Shown here: one piece after another, positions 44,318 to 53,546 of the stretch
How the letters are laid out: each line of letters begins with the position of its first letter
Position numbering within the stretch: position 1 is the stretch's first letter
From: Leifsonia soli
GTDB taxonomy: Bacteria; Actinomycetota; Actinomycetes; Actinomycetales; Microbacteriaceae
Assembly: GCF_013408745.1 (NCBI RefSeq)
Contig: NZ_JACCBJ010000001.1
Location: 3,596,001-3,660,000 of the forward strand
Direction: 5' to 3'
DNA length: 64,000 nucleotides
The notes under the pieces: model-generated
Database searches by the model: none
What the model was told of the DNA's origin: nothing
The model's input: the letters and a program-made list of their open reading frames with translations, nothing else
Program-made: the position numbers and the translations under genes

Positions 44318-45515
44318 CAGCGCTGCGCCGCCCGGCGCTGCCGAACAGCACGACGCCGACCGCGACGACGGCAACGGCGACGACGTAGGTGAACCGCACA
44401 TCCGCCGTGTCCACCAGCACGCCGCCGATGCCCGCGCCGAGCGTGATCGCCAGCTGGAATCCGGCGACGACGAGGCCGCCCGCCGCTTCCAGGCGGTCCG
44501 GGATGTAGCGGCCGGCCCAGGTGTTGATGACCGCGGGCCACGCGCCGAAGCCGAATCCCCAGACGACGACGGCCGCCGCGACGACGATGACGGACCCTTG
44601 CCCGACGATCGCGAGCAGGATGGCGCCGGCGATCAGCGACGGCTGCAGGTAGCGCAGCAGGGCCAGGTGCCGGTCGGCCAGGGCGCCGACGACGACGTTG
44701 CCGATGACGCCCCCGACGCCGAAGGCCACCAGCAGGGCGGCCGCGAACGCGGTGTCCAGTCCCGGCACCTGGTCGAGGGCGAGCCGGATGAACGTGTACG
44801 CCATGAAGTGCCCGAGGACGATCAGGATGTGACCGGCCAGCCCCTGGCGGACTCCCGGCCGCCGCAGGGTGTCGCCGAGGATGCGCAGGCTCGACGCCTC
44901 GGCCGGTGCGACCGGGGGCAGGGCCAGGCGCAGTGCGACGGCGACGAGGGCGGTGAGCACCGCGGCCCCGACGAAGACGCCCCGCCAGTCCACGAGGGCC
45001 GTCAGGTACACGCCGACCGGCACGCCCGCGACGACGGCGAGCGTCATGCCCGCGCTGACGGTGGTCAGGGCGCGCCCGAGCCGGTCGGGCGTCGCAAGGG
45101 AGGCGGCCACCGTCAGCGACATCGACCAGAAGCCGCTGATCGCCACGCCGATGAGGAGTCGCGCGATCAGCAGGACCCATAGTGAGGGGGCCAGCGCGAC
45201 CGCCAGGTTGGAGACGGCGGCGAGGCCCGCGACGAGCACGAGCAGCGTGCGACGGTCCATCCGCGGGATCAGGATGCCGATGGTCGGCGCCGCGAGGAAT
45301 CCGACGAACGCGGTCACGGTCACCGTCTGTCCGGCCTGCCCCGGCGTCACGCCGAGCTCGGCGGCCATCGCGGTCAGCACGCCCGACGGCAGGAACTCCG
45401 CGGTCACCAGCACGAAGCTCGTGAGGAACATGACGATGAGGCCGGCCCAACGCGTGCGCGTGAGCGGCTGAGCGGCGGGGGAGGTGGCCCGAACGGGCGA
45501 AGTGTCTGTCGTCAC
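44307..45515 (-). CDS. MFS transporter (DHA1 drug/arabinose efflux type)
   Basis: This protein of 402 residues has twelve hydrophobic segments and the DHA1 hallmarks. The segment PTIGILIPRMDRRTLLV fits the loop 2-3 motif A, and ARLLIGVAISGFW fits the helix 4 and 5 motifs. It resembles the NepI/AraJ group of purine-nucleoside, sugar or drug exporters. The start is uncertain: GTG 45515 (chosen) or GTG 45548, both without strong Shine-Dalgarno. Substrate is not predictable. It converges with the small membrane protein gene. Confidence 0.87.
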   Translation of the reverse strand: MTTDTSPVRATSPAAQPLTRTRWAGLIVMFLTSFVLVTAEFLPSGVLTAMAAELGVTPGQAGQTVTVTAFVGFLAAPTIGILIPRMDRRTLLVLVAGLAAVSNLAVALAPSLWVLLIARLLIGVAISGFWSMSLTVAASLATPDRLGRALTTVSAGMTLAVVAGVPVGVYLTALVDWRGVFVGAAVLTALVAVALRLALPPVAPAEASSLRILGDTLRRPGVRQGLAGHILIVLGHFMAYTFIRLALDQVPGLDTAFAAALLVAFGVGGVIGNVVVGALADRHLALLRYLQPSLIAGAILLAIVGQGSVIVVAAAVVVWGFGFGAWPAVINTWAGRYIPDRLEAAGGLVVAGFQLAITLGAGIGGVLVDTADVRFTYVVAVAVVAVGVVLFGSAGRRSAVTR

Positions 45516-45641
45516 CCTGCGACTCTGCCCGATCGCGGAGGCGAGCACCTGACTCTGCGTCCGAGCCTGGGCGACCGACCGTCCCGATCGAGCGCGTCGA
45601 GGGGATGCGGACGGTCGCCCCGCCCGCGCCCGCGCCTCCGC

Positions 45642-46334
45642 TCAGCGAGCGGGGACCGGGTCCGCGATCCTGCCGTCGACCAGGCGGAGGACGGCGTGCA
45701 TGCGGGGGAGGTGCACGAGGTCGTGCGTGACGAGGAGGGTCGACGTGTCGAGCTGGTCGGTGAGCCGCAGGATCAGCTCCATGATGCTGGCGCCGCGCTC
45801 CTGGTCGAGGGCGCTGGTGGGCTCGTCGATCAGCAGGACGCCGGGGTCGTTCATCAGCGCGCGGGCGATGTTCACCCGCTGGCGCTGACCGCCGGACAGC
45901 TCGTGCGGGCGTCGCCCGCGCTGGTCGGCCAAGCCGACGGCGTCGAGGAGCCCGTCGGCGCGCGCCGACGTCTTCGCGCGGGCGCGCCGCCCCGCCCGTC
46001 CGCCGAGCTCGGTCATCACGCAGAGCTGCTCCCGCGCGGTGAGCGAGGGGATGAGGTTCGACTGCTGGAAGACGATGCCGATGGAGGTGCGGCGCAGCTC
46101 GGCCGCCTCCGCGCGATCGAGCAGGGTGGCATCCACATCGTCGATGAGCACCTGGCCGGTGTCCGGCCGGATCAGGGTGGCGGCGACCGCGAGCAGGCTC
46201 GACTTGCCGGAGCCGGACGGCCCGGTGATGCCGGTGACCGTGCCGGGCCGGCCGGTGAGGGAGACGCGGTCGACGGCGGTGACGCGGCCGTCGCCGTCGG
46301 GGAAGGTCAGGGTGATGTCGGTCAGGCGGATCAT
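45642..46334 (-). CDS. ABC transporter ATP-binding protein (MacB/LolD-like)
   Basis: This 230-residue ATPase has Walker A GPSGSGKSS (Lys44), a Q-loop in VFQQSNL, the signature LSGGQRQR, Walker B VLLIDEPT, the D-loop SALD and the switch His in VTHD. The type fits export or lipoprotein-handling ABC systems with FtsX-like permeases rather than sugar importers, so it is not the missing ATPase of the five CUT1 transporters. Its ATG overlaps the permease stop in an ATGA quartet. The two-component system diverging upstream may control it, as is common for such transporters. Confidence 0.92.
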   Translation of the reverse strand: MIRLTDITLTFPDGDGRVTAVDRVSLTGRPGTVTGITGPSGSGKSSLLAVAATLIRPDTGQVLIDDVDATLLDRAEAAELRRTSIGIVFQQSNLIPSLTAREQLCVMTELGGRAGRRARAKTSARADGLLDAVGLADQRGRRPHELSGGQRQRVNIARALMNDPGVLLIDEPTSALDQERGASIMELILRLTDQLDTSTLLVTHDLVHLPRMHAVLRLVDGRIADPVPAR

Positions 46335-47398
46335 CGGTTGCTCCCGAGTGCGGTGAGGGGGTCGGCGGAGGTGACGGAGCGGAGGGCGAAGGCCGCCCCC
46401 GCGAGTCCCAGCGCGATCATGATCGCGCCGGGGAGGAGAGTGGTGAGCGGGCTGAGGAGGAAGGGCAGAGCCGTCCCGGCCAGTGCTCCGAGCAGGGCGA
46501 CCAGACCGAGGCCGACGCCGATGCCGGCGACGAGCACAACGAGGGCTTGGCCGAGGGCGTCGCGGACGAGGGAGGCGGTCGTCGCGCCGAGCGCCTTGAG
46601 CACGGCGATGTCCCCTTTCCGCTGCATGGTCCAGACGGTGAAGAACGCGCCGATGACGAGCCCCGAGATCCCGAACAGCAGGGCCACCATCAACAGCAGG
46701 GAGCCGATCTCCGACCGGAATGCGCTGAGCGCCGTCAGCGACTCCAGCGGGGTCTTCGACACGGTCCCGTTCGCTCGGTCGGCGTCGGCCCAGTCGGGGG
46801 AGCCGGTCACGGCGAGGACGGTGGCGTACGCCCCCGGATCGCCGGTGGTGGCCGCGGAGGCCTGCCAGTCGTGCAGCGTCATGGTGACGACCGGCGTGTG
46901 GCTGTACCAGGCGTCGCCGCCGACCGTCTCGACCCGGTACGTGGTCCCCGCGATCGAGACGTCGTCGCCGACACCGGCTCCGAGGGCTTTCGCCGCGGGG
47001 AGGGACAGGCCGAGCAGGCCGTCGCGCGTCGGGGCGGCCGGATCGGATCCCGGCTCCCTCCCGAACACGGCGATCGCGGCCATCGTGTCGCCCGCCGTGC
47101 CGCGCGTCTGGCTGATCCCGACCGGATCGACGGCGGTGACACCGCGGGTGGCGCGCCAGTCCGTCGCCTGCGTCTCGGTGACGGCGGAGTCGGAGTAGCT
47201 GAGGTCGCTCCCGGAGGAGGGGGCGGAGAACACGATCCGGTCTCCCGGGAGGGCGAGCACCGCGGAGATGTTCTGGGTGGCCAGGCCGCCGGTGAGGCCG
47301 CTGAGGAACCCGACGAGCACGGTGATCAGGGCGACGACCGACCCGATCAGGATGAACCGGCCCCGGGCGAATCGGAGGTCGCGGAGGGCGACGAACAT
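46331..47398 (-). CDS. FtsX-family ABC transporter permease
   Basis: This 355-residue permease has one N-terminal membrane helix, a large extracytoplasmic domain of about 190 residues, then three C-terminal helices. The MQRKGDIAVLKALGAT block is diagnostic of FtsX/MacB permeases. ATG 47398 is preceded by AAAGGA; a longer upstream frame has no support. It pairs with the ATPase whose start overlaps its stop. The likely function is export of, or resistance to, a small amphipathic compound or peptide, inferred from family only. Confidence 0.9.
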   Translation of the reverse strand: MFVALRDLRFARGRFILIGSVVALITVLVGFLSGLTGGLATQNISAVLALPGDRIVFSAPSSGSDLSYSDSAVTETQATDWRATRGVTAVDPVGISQTRGTAGDTMAAIAVFGREPGSDPAAPTRDGLLGLSLPAAKALGAGVGDDVSIAGTTYRVETVGGDAWYSHTPVVTMTLHDWQASAATTGDPGAYATVLAVTGSPDWADADRANGTVSKTPLESLTALSAFRSEIGSLLLMVALLFGISGLVIGAFFTVWTMQRKGDIAVLKALGATTASLVRDALGQALVVLVAGIGVGLGLVALLGALAGTALPFLLSPLTTLLPGAIMIALGLAGAAFALRSVTSADPLTALGSNR

Positions 47399-47565
47399 GG
47401 TGACGTTCCTTTCTGGCCGCCGAGGGAGGCGACACATCCAGCCTTCCCGCGGCGGTCTCCGGCGTCATCGACAGGGAGGAGGCACGTGCGCGGCCTGATG
47501 GTGGAGCCCGGATTCGTCCTTTCGGACGATGAACCACCCGGCGCTCGCCGCGTAGTCTTCAGCCC

Positions 47566-48753
47566 ATGGCGCATACCGCATTGACCCCGGTCTTCGTGGG
47601 CCTGCGCACCGGTCTGCACGTGCTCTTCCTCGCCCTGACGGCCCTCGTCGTGGCCCGCGCCCTCCTGTCGCCGACGCCCGCGAGCGGCGCCGTGATCGTC
47701 CTCTGCGTCGTGCTGGCGGCGACCTACCTGGCCGGAGCGTTCCTGGCGCGCCGGGGACGCACAGCATCGAAGGCTCCGGCGGTCGCCTGGCTCGCCCTGC
47801 TGACGCTCGAGTGGATGGCGCTGCTCTGGCTCATCCCCGAGGCCGCCTACCTCGTCTTCCCGCTGTTCTTCCTCTACTTGCACTTGCTCGGCCGGACGTG
47901 GGGCCCGCTGGCCATCCTCGCCTCGACCGTCGTGGCCATCTGCGCGCTCGGCCTCCATGGCGGCTGGACGGTCGGCGGCGTGGTGGGTCCGCTCGTCGGC
48001 GCGGGCGTCGCCCTCCTCATCGGCCTGGGGTATCAGGCCATCGCGCGGGAGGCCGTCGAGCGCGAGGCGCTGATGTCGGAGCTGCTCCGCACGCGGGGAC
48101 AGCTGGCGGCCACCGAGCACGAGTCCGGCGTACTCGCGGAGCGCGCGCGACTGGCCAGGGAGATCCACGACACCCTAGCGCAGGGGCTGTCGAGCATCCA
48201 GCTGCTCCTCTACGCCGCCGAACGCGCCGATTCCGACCGGCCCGGCATCGAGCACATCCGGCTGGCGCGGGAGACCGCGGCGTCGAATCTGGCCGACGCG
48301 CGCCGTTTCATCCAGGAGCTCACGCCACCGGTCCTCGACGACCAGGGGCTGGGCGGGGCGCTGCGGAGACTGGCCGAGACGCAGTGGTCGACGCAGGGTC
48401 TGGAGGTGCGGGTGCGGGTGTCCGACACGGCCGCTCTTCCGATGCACCTGCAGACCGCCCTGCTGCGGATCGCGCAGGGAGCGATCGCCAACGTGCTCCA
48501 GCATGCCAACGCATCCACCGCCACCATCACGCTCGAGGTGGAGGGCGACGCGTTGTCGTTCACCGTGGAGGACGACGGCGACGGGTTCGATCCGTCCGCG
48601 GTCCCGTCGGACCAGGCCGGCCGGTCGGACTCGTTCGGCCTCCGGGCGACGCGGGAGCGCGTCCAGCAGCTGGGGGGAACGCTCGACCTCCGCTCGGCGC
48701 CGGGCCGGGGGACCACGCTCGTGGTGACCCTCTCGCCCGTGGTGGCGTCGTGA
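47566..48753 (+). CDS. Sensor histidine kinase, NarL/DesK type
   Basis: This 395-residue membrane kinase has about five or six N-terminal hydrophobic segments (to about residue 155), a short coiled segment, a HisKA_3 dimerisation domain with the phospho-acceptor His201 in REIHDTLAQG, and a HATPase_c domain ending DFDP-like VEDDGDGFDP and GLRATRERV. The response regulator follows with a GTGA overlap. It diverges from the efflux-type ABC pair across 167 bp, suggesting it senses a membrane-active compound and induces that transporter. The signal is unknown. Confidence 0.92.
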   Translation: MAHTALTPVFVGLRTGLHVLFLALTALVVARALLSPTPASGAVIVLCVVLAATYLAGAFLARRGRTASKAPAVAWLALLTLEWMALLWLIPEAAYLVFPLFFLYLHLLGRTWGPLAILASTVVAICALGLHGGWTVGGVVGPLVGAGVALLIGLGYQAIAREAVEREALMSELLRTRGQLAATEHESGVLAERARLAREIHDTLAQGLSSIQLLLYAAERADSDRPGIEHIRLARETAASNLADARRFIQELTPPVLDDQGLGGALRRLAETQWSTQGLEVRVRVSDTAALPMHLQTALLRIAQGAIANVLQHANASTATITLEVEGDALSFTVEDDGDGFDPSAVPSDQAGRSDSFGLRATRERVQQLGGTLDLRSAPGRGTTLVVTLSPVVAS

Positions 48754-49376
48754 TCCGGCTGGTCGTCGCCGACGATCACCCGATCGTGCGCGCGGGACTC
48801 GTCGCCCTGTTCTCGCTGGAGGACGACTTCGAGGTCGTCGCGGAGGCCGGGACGCCGGATGCCGCGGTGGAGGCGGCCGAGCGCGAGAACCCGGACGTGG
48901 TGCTGATGGACCTGCAGTTCGGCGCGAACGAGAACGCCACCGGCGCGGACGCCACCCGCCGCATCCGCGCCTTGGACGCGCCCCCGTACGTGCTCATCCT
49001 GACCAACTACGACTCCGATTCCGACATCCTCGGAGCGGTCGAGGCGGGGGCGAGCGGCTACCTCCTCAAGGACGCCCCTCCGCACGAGCTCACCGCCGCG
49101 GTGCGGGCGGCCGCGGCGGGGGAGAGCGCGCTGGCGCCGGTCATCGCGACGCGCCTGCTGAACCGGCTCCGCGCCCCGCGGGTGAGCCTCAGCTCCCGCG
49201 AGATCGACGTGCTGCAGCTGGTGGCGGCCGGCCGGTCGAACAGCGAGGTCGCCGCCTCCCTGTTCATCAGCGAGACGACGGTCAAGTCGCACCTGGCGCA
49301 CATCTTCACGAAGCTCGGCGTCGCCTCCCGCACGGCGGCGGTGTCCGCGGCGCGCGAGCGCGGCATCCTGCGCTGA
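48750..49376 (+). CDS. Response regulator, NarL/FixJ family
   Basis: This 208-residue regulator has a receiver domain with acidic Asp8-Asp9, phospho-acceptor Asp54 (VVLMDLQFG) and the Lys in YLLKDAPP. A C-terminal LuxR-type helix-turn-helix (LSSREIDVLQLVAAGRSNSEVA) ends in TTVKSHLAHIF. The GTG start overlaps the kinase stop (GTGA). It is the cognate partner of the preceding kinase. Confidence 0.93.
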   Translation: MIRLVVADDHPIVRAGLVALFSLEDDFEVVAEAGTPDAAVEAAERENPDVVLMDLQFGANENATGADATRRIRALDAPPYVLILTNYDSDSDILGAVEAGASGYLLKDAPPHELTAAVRAAAAGESALAPVIATRLLNRLRAPRVSLSSREIDVLQLVAAGRSNSEVAASLFISETTVKSHLAHIFTKLGVASRTAAVSAARERGILR

Positions 49377-49406
49377 GGCGGCGGCCTCTCCCGTCCACGG
49401 TGCTGG

Positions 49407-50003
49407 TCAGGCGTACTGGGGCCGACCGCCGATGCGGTAGGTGAGCGAGACGATGCCCGTCGGGAACACGCGGGTTCCGGTGAGGTCCAGCGCGAAGTCG
49501 AGGCCGCGCTGCGGGAGCCAGCGCTCGCCCTCGCCGACGATCACCGGGAACTGGAGGAGGTTCAGCTCGTCGACGAGCTCGTTCTCGAGCAGCCACCGCG
49601 CGAGCGCCACGCTCCCCACCACGAGCAGTTCGCCCTCCTCCCGAGCCTTCAGCTCGCGGACGCGGGCGGCGACATCGCCCGAGATCACGGTCGTTCCCTC
49701 CCAGGTCGGCGCGGTGACGGTGCTGGAGACCAGGTACTTCGGACGCGAGCTGATCGCCTCGCCGAACCCGCCGTCGTCGCTGCGCGCGCCCCAGTACGTC
49801 TCGAACAGCCTGTAGGTCTTCCGTCCGAGCAGGAAGGCGTCGGGGCGCCGCCACATGTCGAGGATGTCCTGTACGGCCTCGCTGTCGTTGAGCGGGAGTG
49901 CCCACCCGCCGCGCGTGAACCCGGGGTCCATCTCCTCGTTGTTCCCGCCGTTCGCCTGGGCGACGCCGTCGAGGGTGACCTGCAGGCTGATCGTGAGCTT
50001 CAT
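49407..50003 (-). CDS. Dihydrofolate reductase / RibD C-terminal domain family protein
   Basis: This 198-residue protein belongs to the RibD_C/DHFR-like family often annotated as dihydrofolate reductase family protein. Landmarks are the N-terminal LTISLQVTLDGVAQ strand, FLLGRKTY, and LLVVGSVALARWLLENELVDEL, which fit a nucleotide-binding reductase fold. GAGAGGAA precedes ATG 50003. Such proteins are usually not the housekeeping folate enzyme, and their substrates are mostly unknown. It stands alone: convergent with the response regulator gene and 175 bp downstream of the permease stop. Confidence 0.88.
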   Translation of the reverse strand: MKLTISLQVTLDGVAQANGGNNEEMDPGFTRGGWALPLNDSEAVQDILDMWRRPDAFLLGRKTYRLFETYWGARSDDGGFGEAISSRPKYLVSSTVTAPTWEGTTVISGDVAARVRELKAREEGELLVVGSVALARWLLENELVDELNLLQFPVIVGEGERWLPQRGLDFALDLTGTRVFPTGIVSLTYRIGGRPQYA

Positions 50004-50178
50004 GATGTGTTCCTCTCTGGATGTGCTCTTCACCCGTGCAACGAACGCCTGCCGCCGATTTCGACACCATTCGTCACCGACGAACAGGTACAGCACCGAC
50101 GCGACGGATCACCCTCCGGCGAGGCGGTTGCGCCCCCGCCCCCGCGTGAGCGATCCAGAGCCCCGGACAGGGGGAATG

Positions 50179-51927
50179 TCAGTCCCGCGGCTCGCGGGGC
50201 AGATCCGGGTCGGAGGGTGGAAGCTCGGCCGGCTCCTCGACGGGTTCGAGGGTCTCGGCGTTCACGGGCCGCTCGCCGGGCGGCAGATTGGAGAAGTCGG
50301 GCGCGATCACGGTCGCCGGCATGCGCGAGTCCGGGAGTCCGAACACGGCCTCGGTTCCCTCAGGGGAGAGGACCAGGTCGTCGGAGCGTCGGGGCAGGGT
50401 CCGTCCCCGGAAGAAGTCAGGACGGATGAGGCGCCAGACGATCAGGAGCACCACGCCGACGAGCAGGCCGCCGACTCCCACGACCGCCTCCGCGCCGATG
50501 CCGAAGATGGTGACATTCTTGCCGTTCGCGTCGGTGAGCCAGTCGGGCTGCGAAAAGTTGTAGACACCGTAGACGAAGACCGCCAGGAGCATCAGCCCGC
50601 CCGCCAGCGGGAACAGCCCGCGCATGATGGCGTGGCGGAAGCTGGTGAAGATGGTGCGGCGGTAGAACCAGACGCACGCGAATCCGGTGAGCCCGTAGTA
50701 GAAGGCGATCATCAGCCCGATCGAGCCGATCAAGGCGTTGAGGAGGGACACGCTGATCGCCGTGAAGACCAGATAGAACAACGCGGACACCAGACCCATC
50801 CCGATCGTGGACCAGGTGGGAGTGAGGAAGCGGGGATGGATGCGTGCGAACCGCTCCGGGATCGCCTTGTACACGGCCATCGACAACGCCGTCCGAGCGG
50901 TCGGGAGGATCGTGGTCTGCGTGGACGCGGAGGCCGAGGTCAGAATCGAGAAGCCGAGCAGCGTCATCAGGATCGTGCCGACCGGGCCGCCGCCGAACAG
51001 TGTCGGACCGATCGCCGAGAAGACGTCAGAGGAGTTGTCCGGATTGCTCAGACCGATGCCCTTCGTCCCGACCCCTGCGAACGCGACGGCCGCGACCGTG
51101 ACGATGGCGTACGTGCCGAGGAGCAGCAGTGTGGAGATGATGGCCGCGCGCCCTGGCGTCTTTCCCGGGTCGCGCGTCTCCTCGTTCACCGATACCGCGG
51201 TGTCCCAGCCCCAGTAGATGAAGATCGCCGTCAGCAAGGCCGGCGCGATCGTCTGGCCGAAGTCGAGGGTGAAGGGGTTGAACCATGACCACTGCGGAAT
51301 CAGCGAGTAGGGCTCGGCGTTGCCGCTGTAGACCTTCACCAGCGCGAACGCGGCGAAGAAGATGAGGATGACGACCTCGAAGCCGAGCAGCACGTACTGC
51401 ACCCGGGCAGACACTTCGATGCCGCGGTAACAGATCCACGTCATCACCGCGATCCATACGAGGCCGGCGATCGTGACGGCGAGGTCGTTGTTCGCCAACG
51501 CCGCGACGCCTGGCAGCCCGAAACCGCCGATGAAGGTGTAGGAGTATTGTCCTGCGATCTGCGCCAGGTTCGCCATGACGATGACGTCGGCGACGATGAT
51601 GCCCCAGCCGCCCATCCACCCGGTGATCGGTCCGAACGCGCGCGTGGCCCAGGTGAAGGTCGTGCCGCAGTCGGGCTCTGCTTTGTTCAGCTCCTGATAC
51701 GCCACCGCGATGAGGTACATCGGGACGAAGGCCAGGAGCACGATCCCGGGTGCCTTGACACCTGCGGCGAGCGTCCCGCCGACCACGATGAATCCCAGGC
51801 TGGCCGCCAGGCTGTACGCCGGCGCCGTCGAGGCCACACCCACGACGACGCTGGAGAGCAGGCCCAGCGCCCCACCCTTGAGACCCTTGTCCGGCGACGT
51901 GCCCGAACTCGTCGATGCGCCGCTCAT
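50179..51927 (-). CDS. APC-superfamily amino acid / polyamine permease
   Basis: This 582-residue membrane protein has about 12 to 14 hydrophobic segments. The APC signature near the N-terminus reads GLLSSVVVGVASTAPAYSLA, and GTTFTWATRAFGPITGW is typical of amino acid transporters. A hydrophilic, Pro/Glu-rich C-terminal tail of about 90 residues is longer than usual. GGAGGT precedes ATG 51927. It diverges from a flavin amine oxidase, so uptake of an amine (putrescine, histamine, phenethylamine type) or amino acid for oxidation is likely. The substrate is inference. Confidence 0.9.
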   Translation of the reverse strand: MSGASTSSGTSPDKGLKGGALGLLSSVVVGVASTAPAYSLAASLGFIVVGGTLAAGVKAPGIVLLAFVPMYLIAVAYQELNKAEPDCGTTFTWATRAFGPITGWMGGWGIIVADVIVMANLAQIAGQYSYTFIGGFGLPGVAALANNDLAVTIAGLVWIAVMTWICYRGIEVSARVQYVLLGFEVVILIFFAAFALVKVYSGNAEPYSLIPQWSWFNPFTLDFGQTIAPALLTAIFIYWGWDTAVSVNEETRDPGKTPGRAAIISTLLLLGTYAIVTVAAVAFAGVGTKGIGLSNPDNSSDVFSAIGPTLFGGGPVGTILMTLLGFSILTSASASTQTTILPTARTALSMAVYKAIPERFARIHPRFLTPTWSTIGMGLVSALFYLVFTAISVSLLNALIGSIGLMIAFYYGLTGFACVWFYRRTIFTSFRHAIMRGLFPLAGGLMLLAVFVYGVYNFSQPDWLTDANGKNVTIFGIGAEAVVGVGGLLVGVVLLIVWRLIRPDFFRGRTLPRRSDDLVLSPEGTEAVFGLPDSRMPATVIAPDFSNLPPGERPVNAETLEPVEEPAELPPSDPDLPREPRD

Positions 51928-51964
51928 TCGACCTCCGCCCGTCGATGCTGGATCACCCGCGCAC

Positions 51965-51977
51965 GCGACAGTGTCGC
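51965..51977. promoter_or_regulatory. Palindrome in the permease/amine oxidase divergent region
   Basis: GCGACAGTGTCGC is a perfect 13-bp palindrome around one G in the 159-bp divergent region. Its core GACAGTGTC is also the core of the GH36/GH95 operator, although the flanks differ. Operator function is a guess from position and symmetry. Confidence 0.35.
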
Positions 51978-52086
51978 ACCTCCTCTGCACGTCGGGGCGG
52001 GACCAAAGGCCTCCCTCCTGCGCGGAGTCGTCGCGAGCAGCCGATCGGCGGATGAATTCTCCGGAGTCCGTGAGGAGAATGACGGT

Positions 52087-53415
52087 ATGAGTGCCGAGCG
52101 GATGGATGTCGTCGTCGTTGGTGCGGGTGTCGCCGGGCTCGCCGCGGCCGAGATGCTCCGGTCGGCCGGCCGGAGTGTCACCGTTCTCGAAGCGCGGGAA
52201 CGCATCGGCGGGCGCGTGTGGACGGACCGGCGGTACGGAACGGCCCTCGACCTCGGCGCGTCGTGGATCCACGGCATCACGGACAACCCCGTGTGGGATG
52301 CGGTGCAGCGGCACGGCATCGCGACGCGCGAGTTCACCGTCGGGAGCTATCAGCCCGGCGGACGACCGATCGCCTACTTCTCGCCGGAGGGCGCGCGGCT
52401 GACCGCGGGGGAGGTCGACGACTTCGTCTCCGACGTGTCGACGGCGTCGGGCCGGCTGGAGCGTGTGATCGCGGAGCTGGGCACGGGCATCCCGTACGCG
52501 ACGGCGGTCGACCGGGCCCTGGCGGCGCTGTCGTGGACGCACGAACGCGAGCAGCGGGTGCGCGAGTTCCTGAGGCATCGAGCCGAAGAGCAGTATGGTG
52601 TCTCGGCGGACGACCTGGACGTGCACGGGCTGGATGATGACTCCATCGAAGGCGACGAGGTCGTGTTTCCCAACGGCTACGACCAGCTCCCTCGAGCGCT
52701 CGCCGAAGCGCTCGACATCCGGCTCGGCTGCCCTGTGTCACGCGTCTCCTGGTCGGATCGGGGTGCAGAGGTGACGACGGGCAACTCGGTGGTGTCGGCG
52801 GATCATGTCATCGTCACCGTGCCCATCGGTGTGTTGAAGTCGCGCGGGATCGTCTTCGACCCGCCGCTTCCGGAGCCGATCGCGGGCGCGATCGGCCGGC
52901 TGGAGATGAACCGTTTCGAGAAAGTGGTGCTCCGCTTCCCGCGACGATTCTGGCCTGGTGGCGTGTACGCCGTCCGGCGGCAGGGCCCGGCAGCGCACTG
53001 GTGGCACTCCTGGTACGACATCAGCGGTCGCGACGAGACGCCGACCCTGCTGACATTCGCCGCGGCGGAATGCGCGGCACAGACTGCTCTGTGGTCCGAG
53101 GATCAGGTCACGGCGTCGGTGATGGCCTCACTTCGCGAGGTCTTCGGGGTCGCGGCGCCGGATCCGTCGGGAACCGTGGTGACGCGCTGGCAGCTGGATC
53201 CGTATTCGCGCGGCTCGTACGCCTACCTGCCGGTCGGTGCGCGGCGGAGGGATCACGAGGACCTCGCGACGCCGGTCGGGGGCGGGGTGCTGCACATCGC
53301 AGGAGAGGCGACCTGGATGGACGATCCCGCGACCGTCACCGCGGCCTTCGAGTCGGGGCGCCGTGCCGCATCGCGAATCCTGAGTGGTGGGGCGACGAGC
53401 AGTCGATCCGCCTGA
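52087..53415 (+). CDS. FAD-dependent flavin monoamine oxidase
   Basis: This 442-residue amine oxidase has the N-terminal dinucleotide motif VVVGAGVAGLAAAE (Gly12-x-Gly14-x-x-Gly17), the GGRVWTD flavin-binding segment, and LDLGASWIHG, characteristic of monoamine and polyamine oxidases. The C-terminal GGGVLHIAGEATW block is the second FAD-contact region. AGGAGA lies before ATG 52087. It is divergent from an APC permease and probably oxidises the imported amine to an aldehyde, ammonia and peroxide. No aldehyde dehydrogenase gene is adjacent. Confidence 0.92.
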   Translation: MSAERMDVVVVGAGVAGLAAAEMLRSAGRSVTVLEARERIGGRVWTDRRYGTALDLGASWIHGITDNPVWDAVQRHGIATREFTVGSYQPGGRPIAYFSPEGARLTAGEVDDFVSDVSTASGRLERVIAELGTGIPYATAVDRALAALSWTHEREQRVREFLRHRAEEQYGVSADDLDVHGLDDDSIEGDEVVFPNGYDQLPRALAEALDIRLGCPVSRVSWSDRGAEVTTGNSVVSADHVIVTVPIGVLKSRGIVFDPPLPEPIAGAIGRLEMNRFEKVVLRFPRRFWPGGVYAVRRQGPAAHWWHSWYDISGRDETPTLLTFAAAECAAQTALWSEDQVTASVMASLREVFGVAAPDPSGTVVTRWQLDPYSRGSYAYLPVGARRRDHEDLATPVGGGVLHIAGEATWMDDPATVTAAFESGRRAASRILSGGATSSRSA

Positions 53416-53479
53416 CCGGAACGAGCCTCCGCACCTCCTGCTGCCGGCACTCCGAGACGACGGGACGTGCTGGCGTGCG

Positions 53480-53514
53480 TTTGGCAAGTTTTGGCATTTT
53501 GGCACCGTTTGGCA
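53480..53514 (+). repeat. Four direct repeats of TTTGGCA upstream of importer 5 promoter
   Basis: TTTGGCA occurs at 53480-53486, 53490-53496, 53498-53504 and 53508-53514, spaced 8 to 10 bp, just before the -35. Each contains TTGGCA, the same half-site as the palindromic operator downstream. They are unusual as direct rather than inverted copies. Confidence 0.7.
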
Positions 53515-53515
53515 G

Positions 53516-53544
53516 TTGACCTCGGAAGCCGCGCGTCCTTATCG
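53516..53544 (+). promoter_or_regulatory. Probable promoter of the importer 5 / GH91 operon
   Basis: TTGACC (53516-53521) and TTATCG (53539-53544) are separated by 17 nt. The element lies between the TTTGGCA repeats and the large palindrome, 88 bp before the binding-protein start. Confidence 0.5.
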
Positions 53545-53546
53545 TC

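Noticed and set aside
45642..46334. ABC ATPase considered as the shared energiser of the sugar importers
   Set aside because: It overlaps an FtsX-type permease gene and lacks the long C-terminal regulatory domain of MsiK/MalK proteins; at 230 residues it is too short.
49407..50003. Housekeeping dihydrofolate reductase (folA)
   Set aside because: The sequence belongs to the RibD C-terminal-like group, lacks the usual FolA core motifs, and is not next to thymidylate synthase.
53480..53514. TTTGGCA repeats as a CRISPR or replication iteron array
   Set aside because: The units are only 7 bp with 8-10 bp spacing, and there is no Rep or cas gene. The half-site identity with the adjacent operator explains them better.
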